Source of the DNA: Cesiribacteraceae bacterium YIM B00369 | GTDB taxonomy: Bacteria > Bacteroidota > Bacteroidia > Cytophagales > Cyclobacteriaceae | Length of the DNA: 48,465 nucleotides | Assembly: GCA_017948555.1 (NCBI GenBank) | Contig: JAFMYY010000009.1 | Span: 1 to 48,465 of the forward strand | Reading direction: 5' to 3' | In this document: positions 1 through 9,257 of the stretch, piece by piece | How positions within the stretch are numbered: position 1 is the stretch's first letter | How the letters are laid out: each line of letters opens with the position of its first letter | Program-made: the position numbers and the translations under genes | The notes under the pieces: model-generated | Told to the model about the DNA's origin: nothing | The model's input: the letters and a program-made list of their open reading frames with translations, nothing else | Databases searched by the model: none

Positions 1-77
1 GATAACCCTAAATTTAGTGAAGGGACTTTTTCAGTGGCCTTGTATGATTAAGCCAGCTTTTTAACAAATTTTATCCT

Positions 78-794
78 TTACAGCAAATCAAATAAACTCC
101 TTACTCCAAGCTGCTTATTCAGGGTAAATCCTTCGCCATAGGTTACCCCTATCGACTGCCCGTATTCCCTTCCCCTGGCATCAATAAATTTCATAAAATT
201 TTCAGATGAAATAAAGGTTTCCGGCTCATCGCTGGCCGGATTAAAGAACTGCGATCTGAAGGCTTTGATTGATGCTATCTTGGTTTCCCAGTAATCACTC
301 ACATCCACCACAAAATCAGGTTTAATATACTGGCTCTGGATATAATGAAAAAGCTGAGCAGGCCGCCATGCTTCCTGTAGCTTACCATCAAGTTCTGTTT
401 CAATTTTCCTCAAACCAGCCATAAAACAGGCATCTATGGCCAGTTGCGCCCCTCTCCCATGATCGGGGTGCCGGTCCGAAACCGCATTGGCCAGCACAAT
501 ATCCGGCTGATACTGCCGTATTTTCCTGATTACAGCCAGCTGGTGCTCCCTGTCGTTCCTGAAAAACATATCGGGAAGGCCCAGATTATCCCTTACTTCC
601 AGCCCTAAAATTCCTGCCGATTCACGGGCTTCCTCAAGGCGCAATTCAGGGGTTCCGCGGGTACCCAATTCTCCCTGCGTTAAATCGACAACCCCTGCTT
701 TTTTACCCATTGCCACATGCAGGGCTATAGTACCACTGCAGGTAAGCTCTGCATCGTCCGGATGGGCAGCCAGAACTAATATATCCAGTTTCAT
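78..794 (-). CDS. bshB1: Bacillithiol biosynthesis deacetylase BshB1 (LmbE/PIG-L family)
   Basis: Zn-dependent deacetylase that removes the acetyl group from GlcNAc-malate to give GlcN-malate, the second step of bacillithiol synthesis; cytosolic. The LmbE signature AHPDDAE lies at residues 10-16 and a second metal-binding motif, RHPDHGRG, near residue 108. The predicted 238 aa fits the family. I start at the ATG ending at 794 because MKLDILVLAAHPDDAE is a typical BshB1 N-terminus; an ATG seven codons upstream adds only a hydrophobic stub. It lies just downstream of the terminator of the trxB/peptidase unit, so it probably has its own promoter. A bacilliredoxin at 18999-19415 supports bacillithiol use. 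A general LmbE deacetylase is the alternative, but the match to BshB1 is good. Confidence 0.88.
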   Translation of the reverse strand: MKLDILVLAAHPDDAELTCSGTIALHVAMGKKAGVVDLTQGELGTRGTPELRLEEARESAGILGLEVRDNLGLPDMFFRNDREHQLAVIRKIRQYQPDIVLANAVSDRHPDHGRGAQLAIDACFMAGLRKIETELDGKLQEAWRPAQLFHYIQSQYIKPDFVVDVSDYWETKIASIKAFRSQFFNPASDEPETFISSENFMKFIDARGREYGQSIGVTYGEGFTLNKQLGVRSLFDLL

Positions 795-800
795 AGTATA

Positions 801-841
801 AAAATAAAAAACCACGCCTTCCTCAACTGAGAAAGACGTGG
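801..841 (-). terminator. Rho-independent terminator of the trxB/M23 peptidase unit
   Basis: Read on the minus strand, a 13-bp stem (CCACGTCTTTCTC with GAGGAAGGCGTGG, including G-U pairs) closes a 4-nt loop and is followed by TTTTTT. It lies directly after the stop codon of the M23 peptidase gene and before bshB1, so it separates the two units. Confidence 0.85.
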
Positions 842-849
842 CAAATATA
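842..849 (-). promoter_or_regulatory. Possible -7 element for bshB1
   Basis: The minus strand reads TATATTTG, matching the Bacteroidota -7 consensus TAnnTTTG, about 50 bases upstream of the bshB1 start and just before the terminator hairpin. No clear TTG is seen at -33, and transcripts from here would have to cross the hairpin at 812-841, so support is weak. Confidence 0.3.
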
Positions 850-871
850 ATGAATCTTATGTTTCTAACAG

Positions 872-1936
872 TTAATGAACCCGTAAACGCTGCCCTACAC
901 GGAGAGTGGAATTTTTCCGGATTCCGTTAAGGCTGCAAATTTTACTGATTGGTACACCATGACGCTTGCTAATTCCTGATAAAGTATCGCCCCTGCGCAC
1001 CTTGTAATAGTGCACCTTGCGTACTTCCTTTATATAGGAAAAAGTTTCTGCTGTTACCACAAGGGTGTCTGACAGTAATTCATTGCTGTCGAAATCGTAT
1101 ATATCTTCCGGGTTTACAGGATTTCCCTGATACCTGAATTCAAAATGAAGGTGCGGGCCACTGCTCCTTCCGGTACTCCCTCCAAGACCAATTACTTCTC
1201 CAGCCTTAACTTCATCCCCTACCTCAACCATTTGTTTACTGAGGTGTCCGTAAAGGGTTTCAAGACCATTTTTGTGCCTTACCAGCACATAGTAGCCATA
1301 TCCGCTTGGATCATACTTTTTAATCCTCACTATACCGTCAAAAACAGTCCTTACAGAGTCGCCGGTATTTAACTTAATATCCGTACCATAATGCCAGCGG
1401 TAATGCCTGGAACCGAAATGAGAGGTCACCTTAGTTTCATCCAATGGCGGCGACCAGGGAGCCGACAGAGTGTCGAATAACTGCAAACTGACAGAATCAG
1501 TAAATTTCAATGGATCTACCTCATAAGGATTTATATTTTTACTATCCCAGATATTATAATATTCATGAATAGTAACCCAGTCTTTACTAATGAGCAGCTC
1601 TTCAGCCACTTCCACCAGACTTTCCAGATCAGCTTCAAAGGATGTGGTATCTTCCGAAACTATAGAAAGCTCCTTTTTCATTTCTTTTGAATCGAACTCC
1701 AGATCATTTATCAGGAGCTCAGCTTCAATTTCCTCTTCTCCTCCTCCTCCAAAATACTGTAGGGAGTCGATAGAGTAACTACTTTTCAAAGTATCAGGGG
1801 CTATGTACTCCAGTTCCGGAGCTTTTACCCTGAACAAATCGCGAAACCAGCTTTCTTTTTTATTCTGGGCTGCTGCCTCCTGTGTGCCGGAAAGATAAAC
1901 TCCAAACAGCAGCACCATTATTAATTTCTCTTTCAC
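872..1936 (-). CDS. Secreted M23 peptidase with C-terminal LysM domain
   Basis: Probable cell-wall hydrolase of the LytM/M23 zinc endopeptidase family. Residues 1-23 form a signal peptide ending AAAQ. A region of about 120 residues rich in acidic residues follows. The M23 core includes SHFGSRHYRWHYGTDI (about residues 173-188; H and D metal ligands) and HLHFEFR (about 263-269). A LysM peptidoglycan-binding domain (YKVRRGDTLSGISKRHGVP) forms the C-terminal 45 residues. Having LysM after rather than before M23 is less common but known. Its start overlaps the stop of trxB by 4 bases (ATGA), so the two are translationally coupled. All metal-binding motifs look intact, so it is probably an active endopeptidase rather than a degenerate EnvC/NlpD-type activator; which of these it is cannot be settled from sequence. 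Confidence 0.85.
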   Translation of the reverse strand: MKEKLIMVLLFGVYLSGTQEAAAQNKKESWFRDLFRVKAPELEYIAPDTLKSSYSIDSLQYFGGGGEEEIEAELLINDLEFDSKEMKKELSIVSEDTTSFEADLESLVEVAEELLISKDWVTIHEYYNIWDSKNINPYEVDPLKFTDSVSLQLFDTLSAPWSPPLDETKVTSHFGSRHYRWHYGTDIKLNTGDSVRTVFDGIVRIKKYDPSGYGYYVLVRHKNGLETLYGHLSKQMVEVGDEVKAGEVIGLGGSTGRSSGPHLHFEFRYQGNPVNPEDIYDFDSNELLSDTLVVTAETFSYIKEVRKVHYYKVRRGDTLSGISKRHGVPISKICSLNGIRKNSTLRVGQRLRVH

Positions 1937-2880
1937 TCTGCCAGCTCTACTTCTTTACTTGCTAAAAACCGCTCTGCATCCAGTGCGGCCATACAACCGG
2001 TACCTGCCGCAGTAACTGCCTGGCGGTATACATGGTCCTGTGCGTCGCCTGCAGCAAATACCCCCTCAATATTTGTTTTTGAAGAGCCTGGTATAGTTTT
2101 AATATAACCATTCTCATCCATATCCAGATATCCTTTAAAAATATCTGTATTAGGTTTATGTCCAATGGCTACAAAGAATCCCTGAACAGGAATTTCCGTC
2201 ACTTCATTCGTAGAGGTATTTATCAGGCGAACACCTTCTACTTCCTGCTCACCCAAAATATCCTGTGTCTGTGTATTCCACAACACTTCAATATTAGAAG
2301 CATTAAGAACCCTTTTTTGCATGATCTTGGAAGCCCGCATTTCATCGCGGCGCACGATCATATAAACTTTTTTGCAAAGCTTGCTCAGGTAAGTAGCTTC
2401 CTCGCAGGCGGTATCTCCGGCACCCACAACGGCCACATCCATATTGCGGAAAAAGAATCCGTCACAAACAGCACAGGCAGATACGCCCTGTCCGTTTAAA
2501 CGCTGCTCAGACGGCAGGCCTAACCATTTTGCCGAGGCACCAGTCGATACAATAACCGCTTCTGCTGTTATTTCATGCTTATCATCAATAATTACTTTAT
2601 GAGGATATACACTAAAATCCACTTTAGTGGCCAGTCCGGTGCGGACATCAGTTCCAAAACGTTCTGCCTGCTGCTGAAAATCCATCATCATCTGGGGTCC
2701 GTTGATCCCTTCAGGATAACCGGGATAATTCTCCACATCATTGGTGATGGTAAGCTGTCCGCCTGGCTGTTCACCCATATAAAGAACCGGCTTTAAACCT
2801 GCCCTTGCTGCATAAATAGCTGCTGTATAACCCGCCGGGCCTGAACCAATAATTAAAACTTTTATGTCTTCCTTTGTCAT
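1933..2880 (-). CDS. trxB: Thioredoxin-disulfide reductase
   Basis: FAD flavoenzyme that uses NADPH to reduce thioredoxin; cytosolic. The FAD-binding GSGPAGYTAAIYAARAGL motif is at residues 12-29, the redox-active CAVC pair at C136 and C139, the NADP-binding GAGDTACEEA motif near residue 152, and the FAD-binding GVFAAGDAQD near residue 273. The length of 315 aa is normal for the low-molecular-weight family. It is the first gene of a two-gene minus-strand unit with the M23/LysM peptidase, which overlaps it by 4 bases. The link between a redox enzyme and a wall hydrolase is probably just shared transcription. Together with bshB1 and the bacilliredoxin it is part of the thiol redox complement of this window. 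Confidence 0.95.
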   Translation of the reverse strand: MTKEDIKVLIIGSGPAGYTAAIYAARAGLKPVLYMGEQPGGQLTITNDVENYPGYPEGINGPQMMMDFQQQAERFGTDVRTGLATKVDFSVYPHKVIIDDKHEITAEAVIVSTGASAKWLGLPSEQRLNGQGVSACAVCDGFFFRNMDVAVVGAGDTACEEATYLSKLCKKVYMIVRRDEMRASKIMQKRVLNASNIEVLWNTQTQDILGEQEVEGVRLINTSTNEVTEIPVQGFFVAIGHKPNTDIFKGYLDMDENGYIKTIPGSSKTNIEGVFAAGDAQDHVYRQAVTAAGTGCMAALDAERFLASKEVELAE

Positions 2881-2948
2881 TTTTACGATGATTACAGGTA
2901 TTATATCTTATTAACTTAATTCTTCTGTAAATTTATATAAGCAAATAT

Positions 2949-2977
2949 AAAAAAAGGTCCCAAACTTCGGGACCTTT
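2949..2977 (-). terminator. Rho-independent terminator of the rpoD gene
   Basis: The minus strand shows a 9-bp perfect stem (AAAGGTCCC with GGGACCTTT) around a 7-nt loop, followed by a run of T residues, 26 bases after the sigma factor stop codon. Confidence 0.85.
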
Positions 2978-3002
2978 CATGAATGTAATATGTTTTAATA
3001 AA

Positions 3003-3866
3003 TCATCCAAGATAAGGCTTCAAAGCTTTGCTTCTGGAAGTATGACGTAAGCGTCTGATCGCTTTTTCCTTTATCTGCCGCACTCTTTCGCGGGTAAGAT
3101 TGAACTTCTCCCCTATCTCCTCCAGGGTCATGCTATGCTCCCCGTTAAGCCCGAAGTAAAGAGAAATAACATCTGCCTCACGCTGGGTAAGAGTGGAAAG
3201 GGCACGCTGCACCTCACGGCGGAGCGAGTCATTCATCAGCTCAGAATCCGGAGTGTCTTCTGAGTCATTCTCCAGTACATCCAGCAGGCTGTTTTCCTCT
3301 CCCGATACGAAGGGGGCATCCATGGAAACGTGGCGGCCTGAAATCTTCATGGTATCCACAATTTCGCTGGTGGTTACCTCAAGCTGTTCTGCCAGTTCAT
3401 CCGGCGATGGCTCCCGCTCATACTTTTGCTCAAGCTCCGAAAATGTTTTAGAAATTTTATTTAACGACCCAACCCTGTTTAGTGGCAGGCGCACGATGCG
3501 TGATTGCTCTGCCAGAGCCTGCAATATTGATTGCCTGATCCACCAGACAGCATAAGATATAAATTTAAAACCGCGGGTTTCATCAAAGCGTTGTGCTGCC
3601 TTAATCAGTCCAAGGTTTCCTTCGTTGATAAGGTCACCTAATGTGAGTCCCTGATTCTGGTATTGCTTTGCAACAGAAACCACAAACCTGAGGTTAGCTT
3701 TGGTCAGTTTCTCGAGTGCCATCTGGTCACCCTCTCTGATCCGTTTAGCTAACTCTACTTCTTCATCAGGAGTAAGCAGATCTACCTTACCAATTTCCTG
3801 CAAATACTTGTCCAGCGACTGGCTTTCGCGGTTGGTAATTTGCTTACTAATCTTCAGCTGTCTCAT
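3003..3866 (-). CDS. rpoD: Primary RNA polymerase sigma factor (RpoD/SigA)
   Basis: Housekeeping sigma-70 factor directing RNA polymerase to most promoters. Region 1.2 is near residues 15-45 ([20 protein letters not shown]). Region 2 contains [30 protein letters not shown] and the aromatic [13 protein letters not shown] stretch. Region 3 follows, and region 4 ends with the helix-turn-helix [27 protein letters not shown]. At 287 aa it lacks the long N-terminal region 1.1 of proteobacterial RpoD, as is typical of the Bacteroidota primary sigma. It is monocistronic, with a strong terminator downstream. The promoters seen in this window (TTG, 19-20 bases, TAnnTTTG) are the type this factor is known to read in the phylum. 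Confidence 0.95.
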   Translation of the reverse strand: MRQLKISKQITNRESQSLDKYLQEIGKVDLLTPDEEVELAKRIREGDQMALEKLTKANLRFVVSVAKQYQNQGLTLGDLINEGNLGLIKAAQRFDETRGFKFISYAVWWIRQSILQALAEQSRIVRLPLNRVGSLNKISKTFSELEQKYEREPSPDELAEQLEVTTSEIVDTMKISGRHVSMDAPFVSGEENSLLDVLENDSEDTPDSELMNDSLRREVQRALSTLTQREADVISLYFGLNGEHSMTLEEIGEKFNLTRERVRQIKEKAIRRLRHTSRSKALKPYLG

Positions 3867-3986
3867 TCAGTAAAAATGTTTGAGGGGTCGTAAAAATTTT
3901 CGTGTAACGCAATTATAACAATATAGGGTAAAATTAAAGTTCCTGAACCTTAATAATACCCTAACTGTTTTTACCTGTATTTGTTA

Positions 3987-6122
3987 TTAATCCTGTTTTC
4001 TTTCCGGTTTTGGCAGAAGCACTTTTCTTGACAATCTGTACTTACCAGTTTTCCTGTCTACCTCAACAAGCTTAACTGTAATTTCTTCTCCCTGCTCCAG
4101 AACGCCCTCCATGCTTTCAAGACGTTCCCACTTGATTTCAGAAATGTGCAGCAGCCCGTCTTTTCCAGGCATAAATTCCACAAACGCACCAAAAGGCATT
4201 ATGGATTTAACCTTACCTTCATAGGTTTGCCCTACTTCCGGAACGGCTACAATAGCCCTGATCCTGGCACTGGCAGCATCTGCAGCTGTTTGGGTGGAGG
4301 CAAAAACATTTACCACACCAAAGTTCTCTTTTTCTTCGATAACAATGGTAGCTCCTGTTTCTTTCTGCATTTCCTGCACTACTTTACCACCTGGTCCGAT
4401 TACGGCGCCAATCATATCCTTAGGAATCTCGATATGTACAAAGCGTGGTGCTGTTGGCTTGAACTCAGAGCGTGGTGCTGAAAGCGTTTTGCTCATTTCC
4501 TTCAGGATGTGAGCCCTGCCTTCATTAGCCTGCTTAAGTGCTTCGCGGAGCACATCGTAAGACAAGCCGTCGATCTTGATATCCATCTGGCAGGCAGTAA
4601 TACCTTTCTCAGTACCGGTAACTTTAAAGTCCATATCTCCAAGGTGGTCTTCGTCACCAAGAATATCAGACAAAATAGCGTAGCGGCCGGTTTCACTGTC
4701 AGAGATCATTCCCATTGCAATACCTGATACAGGAGCTTTGATAGGAATACCCGCATCCATAAGTGCTAAAGAACCTGCACAAACGGTAGCCATAGAAGAA
4801 GAACCGTTTGACTCCAGGATATCAGAAACCACACGGATAGTATATGGATTTTCCTCTTCAGGAGGAAGCACGTTCTTAAGAGCTCTTAATGCAAGGTTAC
4901 CATGCCCTACTTCACGACGGCCGGGGCCACGGTTTGGCTTTACTTCGCCGGTTGAAAAGGCAGGGAAGTTATAATGCAAAAGGAATTTATTTGAGCCCGT
5001 CATCATGGCAGAGTCAATCATCTGCTCATCAAGGCGTGTCCCCAGAGTAACAGTGGTCAATGATTGTGTTTCGCCACGGGTAAATACGGCCGATCCATGT
5101 GCGGACGGAAGGTAATCAACCTCAGACCAGATAGAGCGCACTTCATTGTAAGCACGTCCGTCAACTCTCTTCTTAGAATCAAGGGTAAACTCACGTGAAG
5201 CTTTTTTATGTATTTCCTTGAAGTATTTCTTCACAAGGGAAATATCAACTTCAGTATCTTCGCCCAGGCTTTCGATATAAGAATCTCTTATTTCCTTTGC
5301 TTTATCAGCTCTTACTGATTTATTAGGGCTTGCCTCAGCCACCGCGGCATAAACCTTATCATAAAGCTTTGCAAACAAATCTTCGCGAAGAGCAGGATCA
5401 TTTACTTCATGATTGTATTCCCGCTTTTCAGTTTTTCCGGTTTCTTTGGTCAGCTCAAGCTGAACACGGCATTGTTCTTTAATGGCTTTATGAGCAATCT
5501 GAATTGCCTCCAGCATATCATCCTCAGATACTTCCTTAGATTCGCCTTCCACCATCATGATGTTATCTTCAGAACCTGCCACAATCAGGTCAAGGATTGC
5601 CTCATTCCTTTGCTTTGGAGTCGGGTTAACCACATACTGATCGTTAATTTTTACTACCCTTGCTTCTGAAATAGGAATAGTGAAAGGGATATCAGATACA
5701 GAAAGGGCAGCTGATGCTGCAAGGGCCGCAAGTGCATCAGGAAGTGCATCAGGGTCGGCAGATATTAATGATATTGCTATTTGGGTTTCAGCATGGTAAT
5801 CATCCGGGAACATAGGGCGAATGGCACGGTCCACAAGGCGGCTGATCAGAATCTCGTGGTCAGAGAGGCGTCCTTCGCGCTTCAGGAATCCGCCGGGGAT
5901 GCGGCCTGCTGAAGCAAATTTTTCCTGATAATCAACAGAAAGGGGTAAAAAGTCAACTCCGGCAGCAGCTTCTTTATTAGAAACCACAGTGGCAAGCAAC
6001 ATTGTATTGCCCATTCTAACGACCACTGCTCCGTCGGCCTGCTTGGCCAGTTTTCCGGTTTCAATCGTTATTTCCCGCCCATCCTCTAATTTTATAGATT
6101 TTGTAATAATGTTGGGTAGCAT
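3987..6122 (-). CDS. pnp: Polyribonucleotide nucleotidyltransferase (PNPase)
   Basis: Phosphorolytic 3'-5' exoribonuclease of mRNA decay, forming a trimer. Domain order is complete: RNase PH domain 1 (residues about 10-140), an alpha-helical linker, RNase PH domain 2 (about 325-545, with [10 protein letters not shown] and the acidic [16 protein letters not shown] active-site region), a KH domain (about 560-615, [17 protein letters not shown]), and an S1 domain (about 630-700, [19 protein letters not shown]). The 711 aa length is usual. It lies downstream of rpsO, the common rpsO-pnp order, but a terminator hairpin sits between them at 6207-6240, so pnp transcription is either read-through or has its own start. 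Confidence 0.96.
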   Translation of the reverse strand: MLPNIITKSIKLEDGREITIETGKLAKQADGAVVVRMGNTMLLATVVSNKEAAAGVDFLPLSVDYQEKFASAGRIPGGFLKREGRLSDHEILISRLVDRAIRPMFPDDYHAETQIAISLISADPDALPDALAALAASAALSVSDIPFTIPISEARVVKINDQYVVNPTPKQRNEAILDLIVAGSEDNIMMVEGESKEVSEDDMLEAIQIAHKAIKEQCRVQLELTKETGKTEKREYNHEVNDPALREDLFAKLYDKVYAAVAEASPNKSVRADKAKEIRDSYIESLGEDTEVDISLVKKYFKEIHKKASREFTLDSKKRVDGRAYNEVRSIWSEVDYLPSAHGSAVFTRGETQSLTTVTLGTRLDEQMIDSAMMTGSNKFLLHYNFPAFSTGEVKPNRGPGRREVGHGNLALRALKNVLPPEEENPYTIRVVSDILESNGSSSMATVCAGSLALMDAGIPIKAPVSGIAMGMISDSETGRYAILSDILGDEDHLGDMDFKVTGTEKGITACQMDIKIDGLSYDVLREALKQANEGRAHILKEMSKTLSAPRSEFKPTAPRFVHIEIPKDMIGAVIGPGGKVVQEMQKETGATIVIEEKENFGVVNVFASTQTAADAASARIRAIVAVPEVGQTYEGKVKSIMPFGAFVEFMPGKDGLLHISEIKWERLESMEGVLEQGEEITVKLVEVDRKTGKYRLSRKVLLPKPERKQD

Positions 6123-6206
6123 ATTCTATATGAAAGTATTATAAAAGTATCAAAAAAAGCTTTGTTCTAAAAACAGCGTACAAAAATGGAGGCTGGTTAA
6201 AACGAA

Positions 6207-6240
6207 TAAAAGAGGGAATTGTAAACAACTCCCTCTTTTA
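6207..6240 (-). terminator. Terminator between rpsO and pnp
   Basis: The minus strand has an 11-bp stem (TAAAAGAGGGA with TCCCTCTTTTA) whose loop can pair further (TTG/CAA). The U-rich 3' arm gives an intrinsic terminator shape. In many bacteria the rpsO-pnp junction also carries RNA processing sites, so partial read-through is possible. Confidence 0.75.
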
Positions 6241-6252
6241 TAAAAATAATTG

Positions 6253-6528
6253 TTATTTTCTCAGATTCAGTTCCGCAAGGATTGCTCTGTATCTTTCAAT
6301 ATCTCTTTTGTAAAGATAATTTAAAAGCCTTCTCCTTTTACCTACAAGCTTTAACAAACCTAAACGGCTTGAATAATCGTGCTTGTGCTGCTTTAAGTGC
6401 TCTGTAAGGTGATTAATCCTGAAGGTAAAAAGCGAAATTTGAGATTCAGATGATCCTGTATCTTCCTTTTGCCTCAACCGACCATGATTTTCAAACAGTT
6501 CTTGTTTTTTCTCTTTAGTTAAATACAT
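6253..6528 (-). CDS. rpsO: 30S ribosomal protein S15
   Basis: Small-subunit protein that binds the 16S rRNA central domain early in assembly. The 91 aa sequence beginning [16 protein letters not shown] matches the family, with the conserved [31 protein letters not shown] stretch split around its RNA-binding helices and the basic [15 protein letters not shown]. The start at 6528 is chosen because the 19-residue upstream extension is hydrophobic, not S15-like, and overlaps the promoter at 6567-6597. It is followed by a terminator and then pnp. Confidence 0.95.
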   Translation of the reverse strand: MYLTKEKKQELFENHGRLRQKEDTGSSESQISLFTFRINHLTEHLKQHKHDYSSRLGLLKLVGKRRRLLNYLYKRDIERYRAILAELNLRK

Positions 6529-6566
6529 GCTTAGTTGAATTATAATAATATTAACAAACTGAAATG

Positions 6567-6597
6567 CAAATTTAGCCAATAACAAATTTAATTACAA
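6567..6597 (-). promoter_or_regulatory. Bacteroidota-type promoter for rpsO
   Basis: On the minus strand TTG (6595-6597) is followed after exactly 20 bases by TAAATTTG (6567-6574), matching the -33/-7 consensus TTG...TAnnTTTG. Transcription would start near 6560, giving a leader of about 30 bases before the rpsO ATG at 6528. Confidence 0.7.
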
Positions 6598-6634
6598 ATA
6601 TTCGCAAAATTAATTGAACCAGCCCAGTGCTGCA

Positions 6635-8344
6635 TCAGGACGGCTTCTTCCTGAGTAACTGCGGGCGGCGCACCCGTTCTCCGAGAGAGCTCCTGAAGCG
6701 GGCAATCATTACGCTATAGAAGTCAGATTCAAACAAACGTGCATCATTACGGGCCTGCCACAGAAAAATAAAGCCAAATGGCAACAGGATAAGATTAGCA
6801 GACCAGATCCCTACTGCCGGACTTACTATGCCCTCGCGCGCCCACTTTTCACCAAACATGGTAAACACATAAAATATGATAAAAAAGGCGATGGATATAA
6901 TAACCGGAATACCTAAACCACCTCTTTTAATGATAGATCCCAGCGGCGCCCCGATCATAAACATCACCATACAGGCTACTGCATTGGCCCATTTTTTATG
7001 AACCTCAATCTGCCATTTATACAAGCTCTTCTGGATATCATTCAGCCCGCTGGCCTGTATTTCATAACTGTTCTTCATATACCGCGCCTGTCCCACAGCT
7101 GTTTTGTAGGCATCAGCCAACTTAGCTTTATCTTTATATTTTTCCTCCACCCTTGCCAGAGCTGCTGTATCCACCGGAACCTTACTGCCAGCCAAAGCTA
7201 TACTGTCACTTCTGTTTGTTCCGGGAGTATTAGCCACCGCACGGGTATTTCCTGATGTTTTCAGCATTTCCCTTCTCTCTGCATTTGTACCAAAATAAGC
7301 AGGTTCCGGTCCTCCTCCCGGGGTGGTTCCTGTAGAGTCCGCTTTCCGCCTGGCCTCTTCTTCCTTAACCCGCTTCAGGGAATCAATCTCCTGGTAACGG
7401 GCAGCAATTTTTTCCGGCACCTGAATTTTACTATAGTCAGCATAAGTATTATAAGCAGTGGCATTCTGGAAAATATTATACCTCTTTTCCGTAATTTTAT
7501 CTTTCATGGAGTCAATTTCCACACTCAGCTGACCTATGTTTTTAACAACCTGACTGCCTGTAAAATATTCCTCGCGGGTGGAACTCATTTTAAATGATTC
7601 CAGGCTCATTATCATCACATTTTTTTTAAACTTATTTCTCACAAAATTTGCCGGCTCATTTTTTTTTCCGGCAGGCTTATCAGGGGAAGTGGTCTCGGAG
7701 TACATTTCCCCGTCGAACATTTCCAGAAACAGGTACTGATCGTTGTATTTAGTATACATACGGCCTGAATCAGCTAATATCACATCTGTATTTCCCTGGC
7801 CTTTGGTATGATCATAAATAATAAGATCTTTCAGAGAAACCTCATCAGGAAATTTCTTATTGACTTTTATGCTGTAGTTTGGAATTCCATTATAAAAAGA
7901 ACCTTCCTGCAGGGAAAGCGATGGTTTTGTCTGGCGGATATCCCACAACAAGCTATAGGCTTTAAGATTAGCCTTTGGCACCACCTGATCGTTATTAATA
8001 AACGCAAGAACAGTAAGAAAAAAGGAAAATACCATCAGAGGAACCAGCGCCCGCGTAAGGGATATGCCTGAACTTTTAACTGCCGTAAGTTCAAAATGCT
8101 CTCCGAGATTTCCAAAAGTCATTAAGGAAGACAGGAGTACAGCCAGCGGCAGAGCGAGCGTAGTCATGTTAATACTGAAGAAAAAGAGAAGTTCGGCATA
8201 AACAGATGCACTCAGCCCCTTTCCCACCAGCTCATCGAAATATTTCAGCATATACTGCATAAGCAGTATAAATACCACGACGATAAAGGTCAGGAAAAAT
8301 GGTCCTAAAAAAGACTTAAGAATAAGCTTATCCAGTTTCTTCAT
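6635..8344 (-). CDS. LptF/LptG (YjgP/YjgQ) family permease with enlarged periplasmic region
   Basis: Membrane subunit of the LptB2FG exporter that extracts lipopolysaccharide from the inner membrane. Three transmembrane helices are visible near the N-terminus (about residues 14-34, 58-80 and 102-120) and three near the C-terminus, in the order usual for YjgP/YjgQ. The start at 8344 (MKKLDKLILKSFLGPFFLTF) is typical; the longer frame overlaps the upstream gene. At 569 aa it is much longer than proteobacterial LptF or LptG (about 360 aa). The extra length lies between TM3 and TM4 and includes a charged, low-complexity part near residues 330-400 (rich in K, E, R, then G/P/T). Longer forms occur in Bacteroidota. 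Whether it is F or G cannot be decided here. It is probably co-transcribed with the START-like gene upstream. Confidence 0.88.
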   Translation of the reverse strand: MKKLDKLILKSFLGPFFLTFIVVVFILLMQYMLKYFDELVGKGLSASVYAELLFFFSINMTTLALPLAVLLSSLMTFGNLGEHFELTAVKSSGISLTRALVPLMVFSFFLTVLAFINNDQVVPKANLKAYSLLWDIRQTKPSLSLQEGSFYNGIPNYSIKVNKKFPDEVSLKDLIIYDHTKGQGNTDVILADSGRMYTKYNDQYLFLEMFDGEMYSETTSPDKPAGKKNEPANFVRNKFKKNVMIMSLESFKMSSTREEYFTGSQVVKNIGQLSVEIDSMKDKITEKRYNIFQNATAYNTYADYSKIQVPEKIAARYQEIDSLKRVKEEEARRKADSTGTTPGGGPEPAYFGTNAERREMLKTSGNTRAVANTPGTNRSDSIALAGSKVPVDTAALARVEEKYKDKAKLADAYKTAVGQARYMKNSYEIQASGLNDIQKSLYKWQIEVHKKWANAVACMVMFMIGAPLGSIIKRGGLGIPVIISIAFFIIFYVFTMFGEKWAREGIVSPAVGIWSANLILLPFGFIFLWQARNDARLFESDFYSVMIARFRSSLGERVRRPQLLRKKPS

Positions 8345-8421
8345 ATAATTTGTATAGTACTCCTCAATAGAGAAACACAAATTAAAGAATAAAATTTCAG
8401 AGAAGGTAAAAAAAATACAGC

Positions 8422-8838
8422 TTAGCCACCTACCATTTCCCTCAGCTGAAAAATCATACCCTCCCAAAGCTCCTGCACTTCCTCCTCATCATCCATTTCC
8501 GAATAATCAACCACCTTTAAAAAAACCGACTGAGTGAGTTCATTCCTCTCAAGCAAAAATTCAAGGTACGGGCTATCCTGCTCATTATCGCCGATAATTT
8601 CACTCCCTCCCGTCCCCTCCTCCAGATATTCAAACCGGACATACTCATCCCTTCTCTTTGCCGCTAACCTCGCACGCTGGGCATCACCATTCCAATAAAA
8701 ATGATAAATATTATCCTCATCAATTTTAATATCATCAGCAAACCATTGGGAAAGACCACCGGGGGAATTCAGGTATGGATAAAGAATTTTTGGAGATGCA
8801 CGGAATTCATACTCACTCTCGAATCTGATCATACTCAT
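8422..8838 (-). CDS. START-like (AHSA1-type) domain protein
   Basis: Small cytosolic protein of 138 aa with a START-like/AHSA1 fold: an N-terminal strand (RFESEYEFRASPKILYPYL), then SPGGLSQWFADDI, which is typical of the family's ligand-pocket helix, and a C-terminal amphipathic helix (LWEGMIFQLREMVGG). No catalytic residues are known for this Bacteroidota subfamily and its ligand is unknown. I start at the ATG ending at 8838 (MSMIRFESEYEF); a second ATG at 8832 is also possible. The 43-residue upstream extension would run into the tRNA promoter region. It lies 77 bases upstream of the LptF/G-type gene on the same strand and is probably co-transcribed. Confidence 0.8.
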   Translation of the reverse strand: MSMIRFESEYEFRASPKILYPYLNSPGGLSQWFADDIKIDEDNIYHFYWNGDAQRARLAAKRRDEYVRFEYLEEGTGGSEIIGDNEQDSPYLEFLLERNELTQSVFLKVVDYSEMDDEEEVQELWEGMIFQLREMVGG

Positions 8839-8912
8839 ATAGTTAACAGGTTTGTTCGTTCTGAATATAAAAATTAAATCCACACCCGGCAAAATTTTTT
8901 CTACAAACTCCT

Positions 8913-8942
8913 TTGCTAAAAAGAATCCGCTTTGTATGTTTG
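8913..8942 (+). promoter_or_regulatory. Promoter of the tRNA-Met gene
   Basis: TTG at 8913-8915, a 19-base spacer, then TATGTTTG at 8935-8942, a clean match to the Bacteroidota -33/-7 consensus. The predicted start is about 20 bases before the tRNA 5' end. The -7 octamer is identical to that in front of tRNA-Tyr at 10973-10980. Confidence 0.8.
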
Positions 8943-8971
8943 CAGTCCCAAATGAGGGAAACAACAAATAT

Positions 8972-9045
8972 GGCGAGGTAGCTCAGTTGGTTAGAGCGCA
9001 GGATTCATAACCCTGAGGTCACGGGTTCAACTCCCGTCCTCGCTA
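8972..9045 (+). tRNA. tRNA-Met (anticodon CAT), elongator type
   Basis: Full cloverleaf of 74 nt: acceptor GGCGAGG with CCTCGCT (G1-U72 pair), discriminator A, D loop with GG, anticodon loop TTCATAA with CAT at 9006-9008, and T loop TTCAACT. CCA is not encoded. The anticodon stem lacks the three consecutive G-C pairs typical of initiator tRNA and there is no 1-72 mismatch, so it is an elongator tRNA. CAT is also carried by tRNA-Ile2 with lysidine, which cannot be excluded by eye. It has its own promoter at 8913-8942. Confidence 0.93.
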
Positions 9046-9057
9046 CTTAATAACCTT

Positions 9058-9090
9058 AACCCGATGTAAATTAACAGTTTGCATCGGGTT
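9058..9090 (+). terminator. Terminator after tRNA-Met
   Basis: A perfect 9-bp stem (AACCCGATG with CATCGGGTT) around a 15-nt loop lies 12 bases after the tRNA, followed by TCTGCTTTTG. The T-run is interrupted but the position fits termination of the tRNA transcript. Confidence 0.6.
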
Positions 9091-9257
9091 TCTGCTTTTG
9101 GGACATTCCTTCAACCTGACCTTTGATTGGATCTTTAGCAAAAAGCAAAGAAATTATAGATTTTCCTCAAAACCCCCGGGCTTTTTTTTTATAATGAGAG
9201 GTTATGCGGAAAAATTGCAGGCTGTGTTTTATAGTCAGAACGTTCACAAAAAGGACC

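Noticed and set aside
2158..2499. Plus-strand open frames opposite trxB and other housekeeping genes
   Set aside because: They are antisense shadows of strongly conserved genes with no family match of their own.
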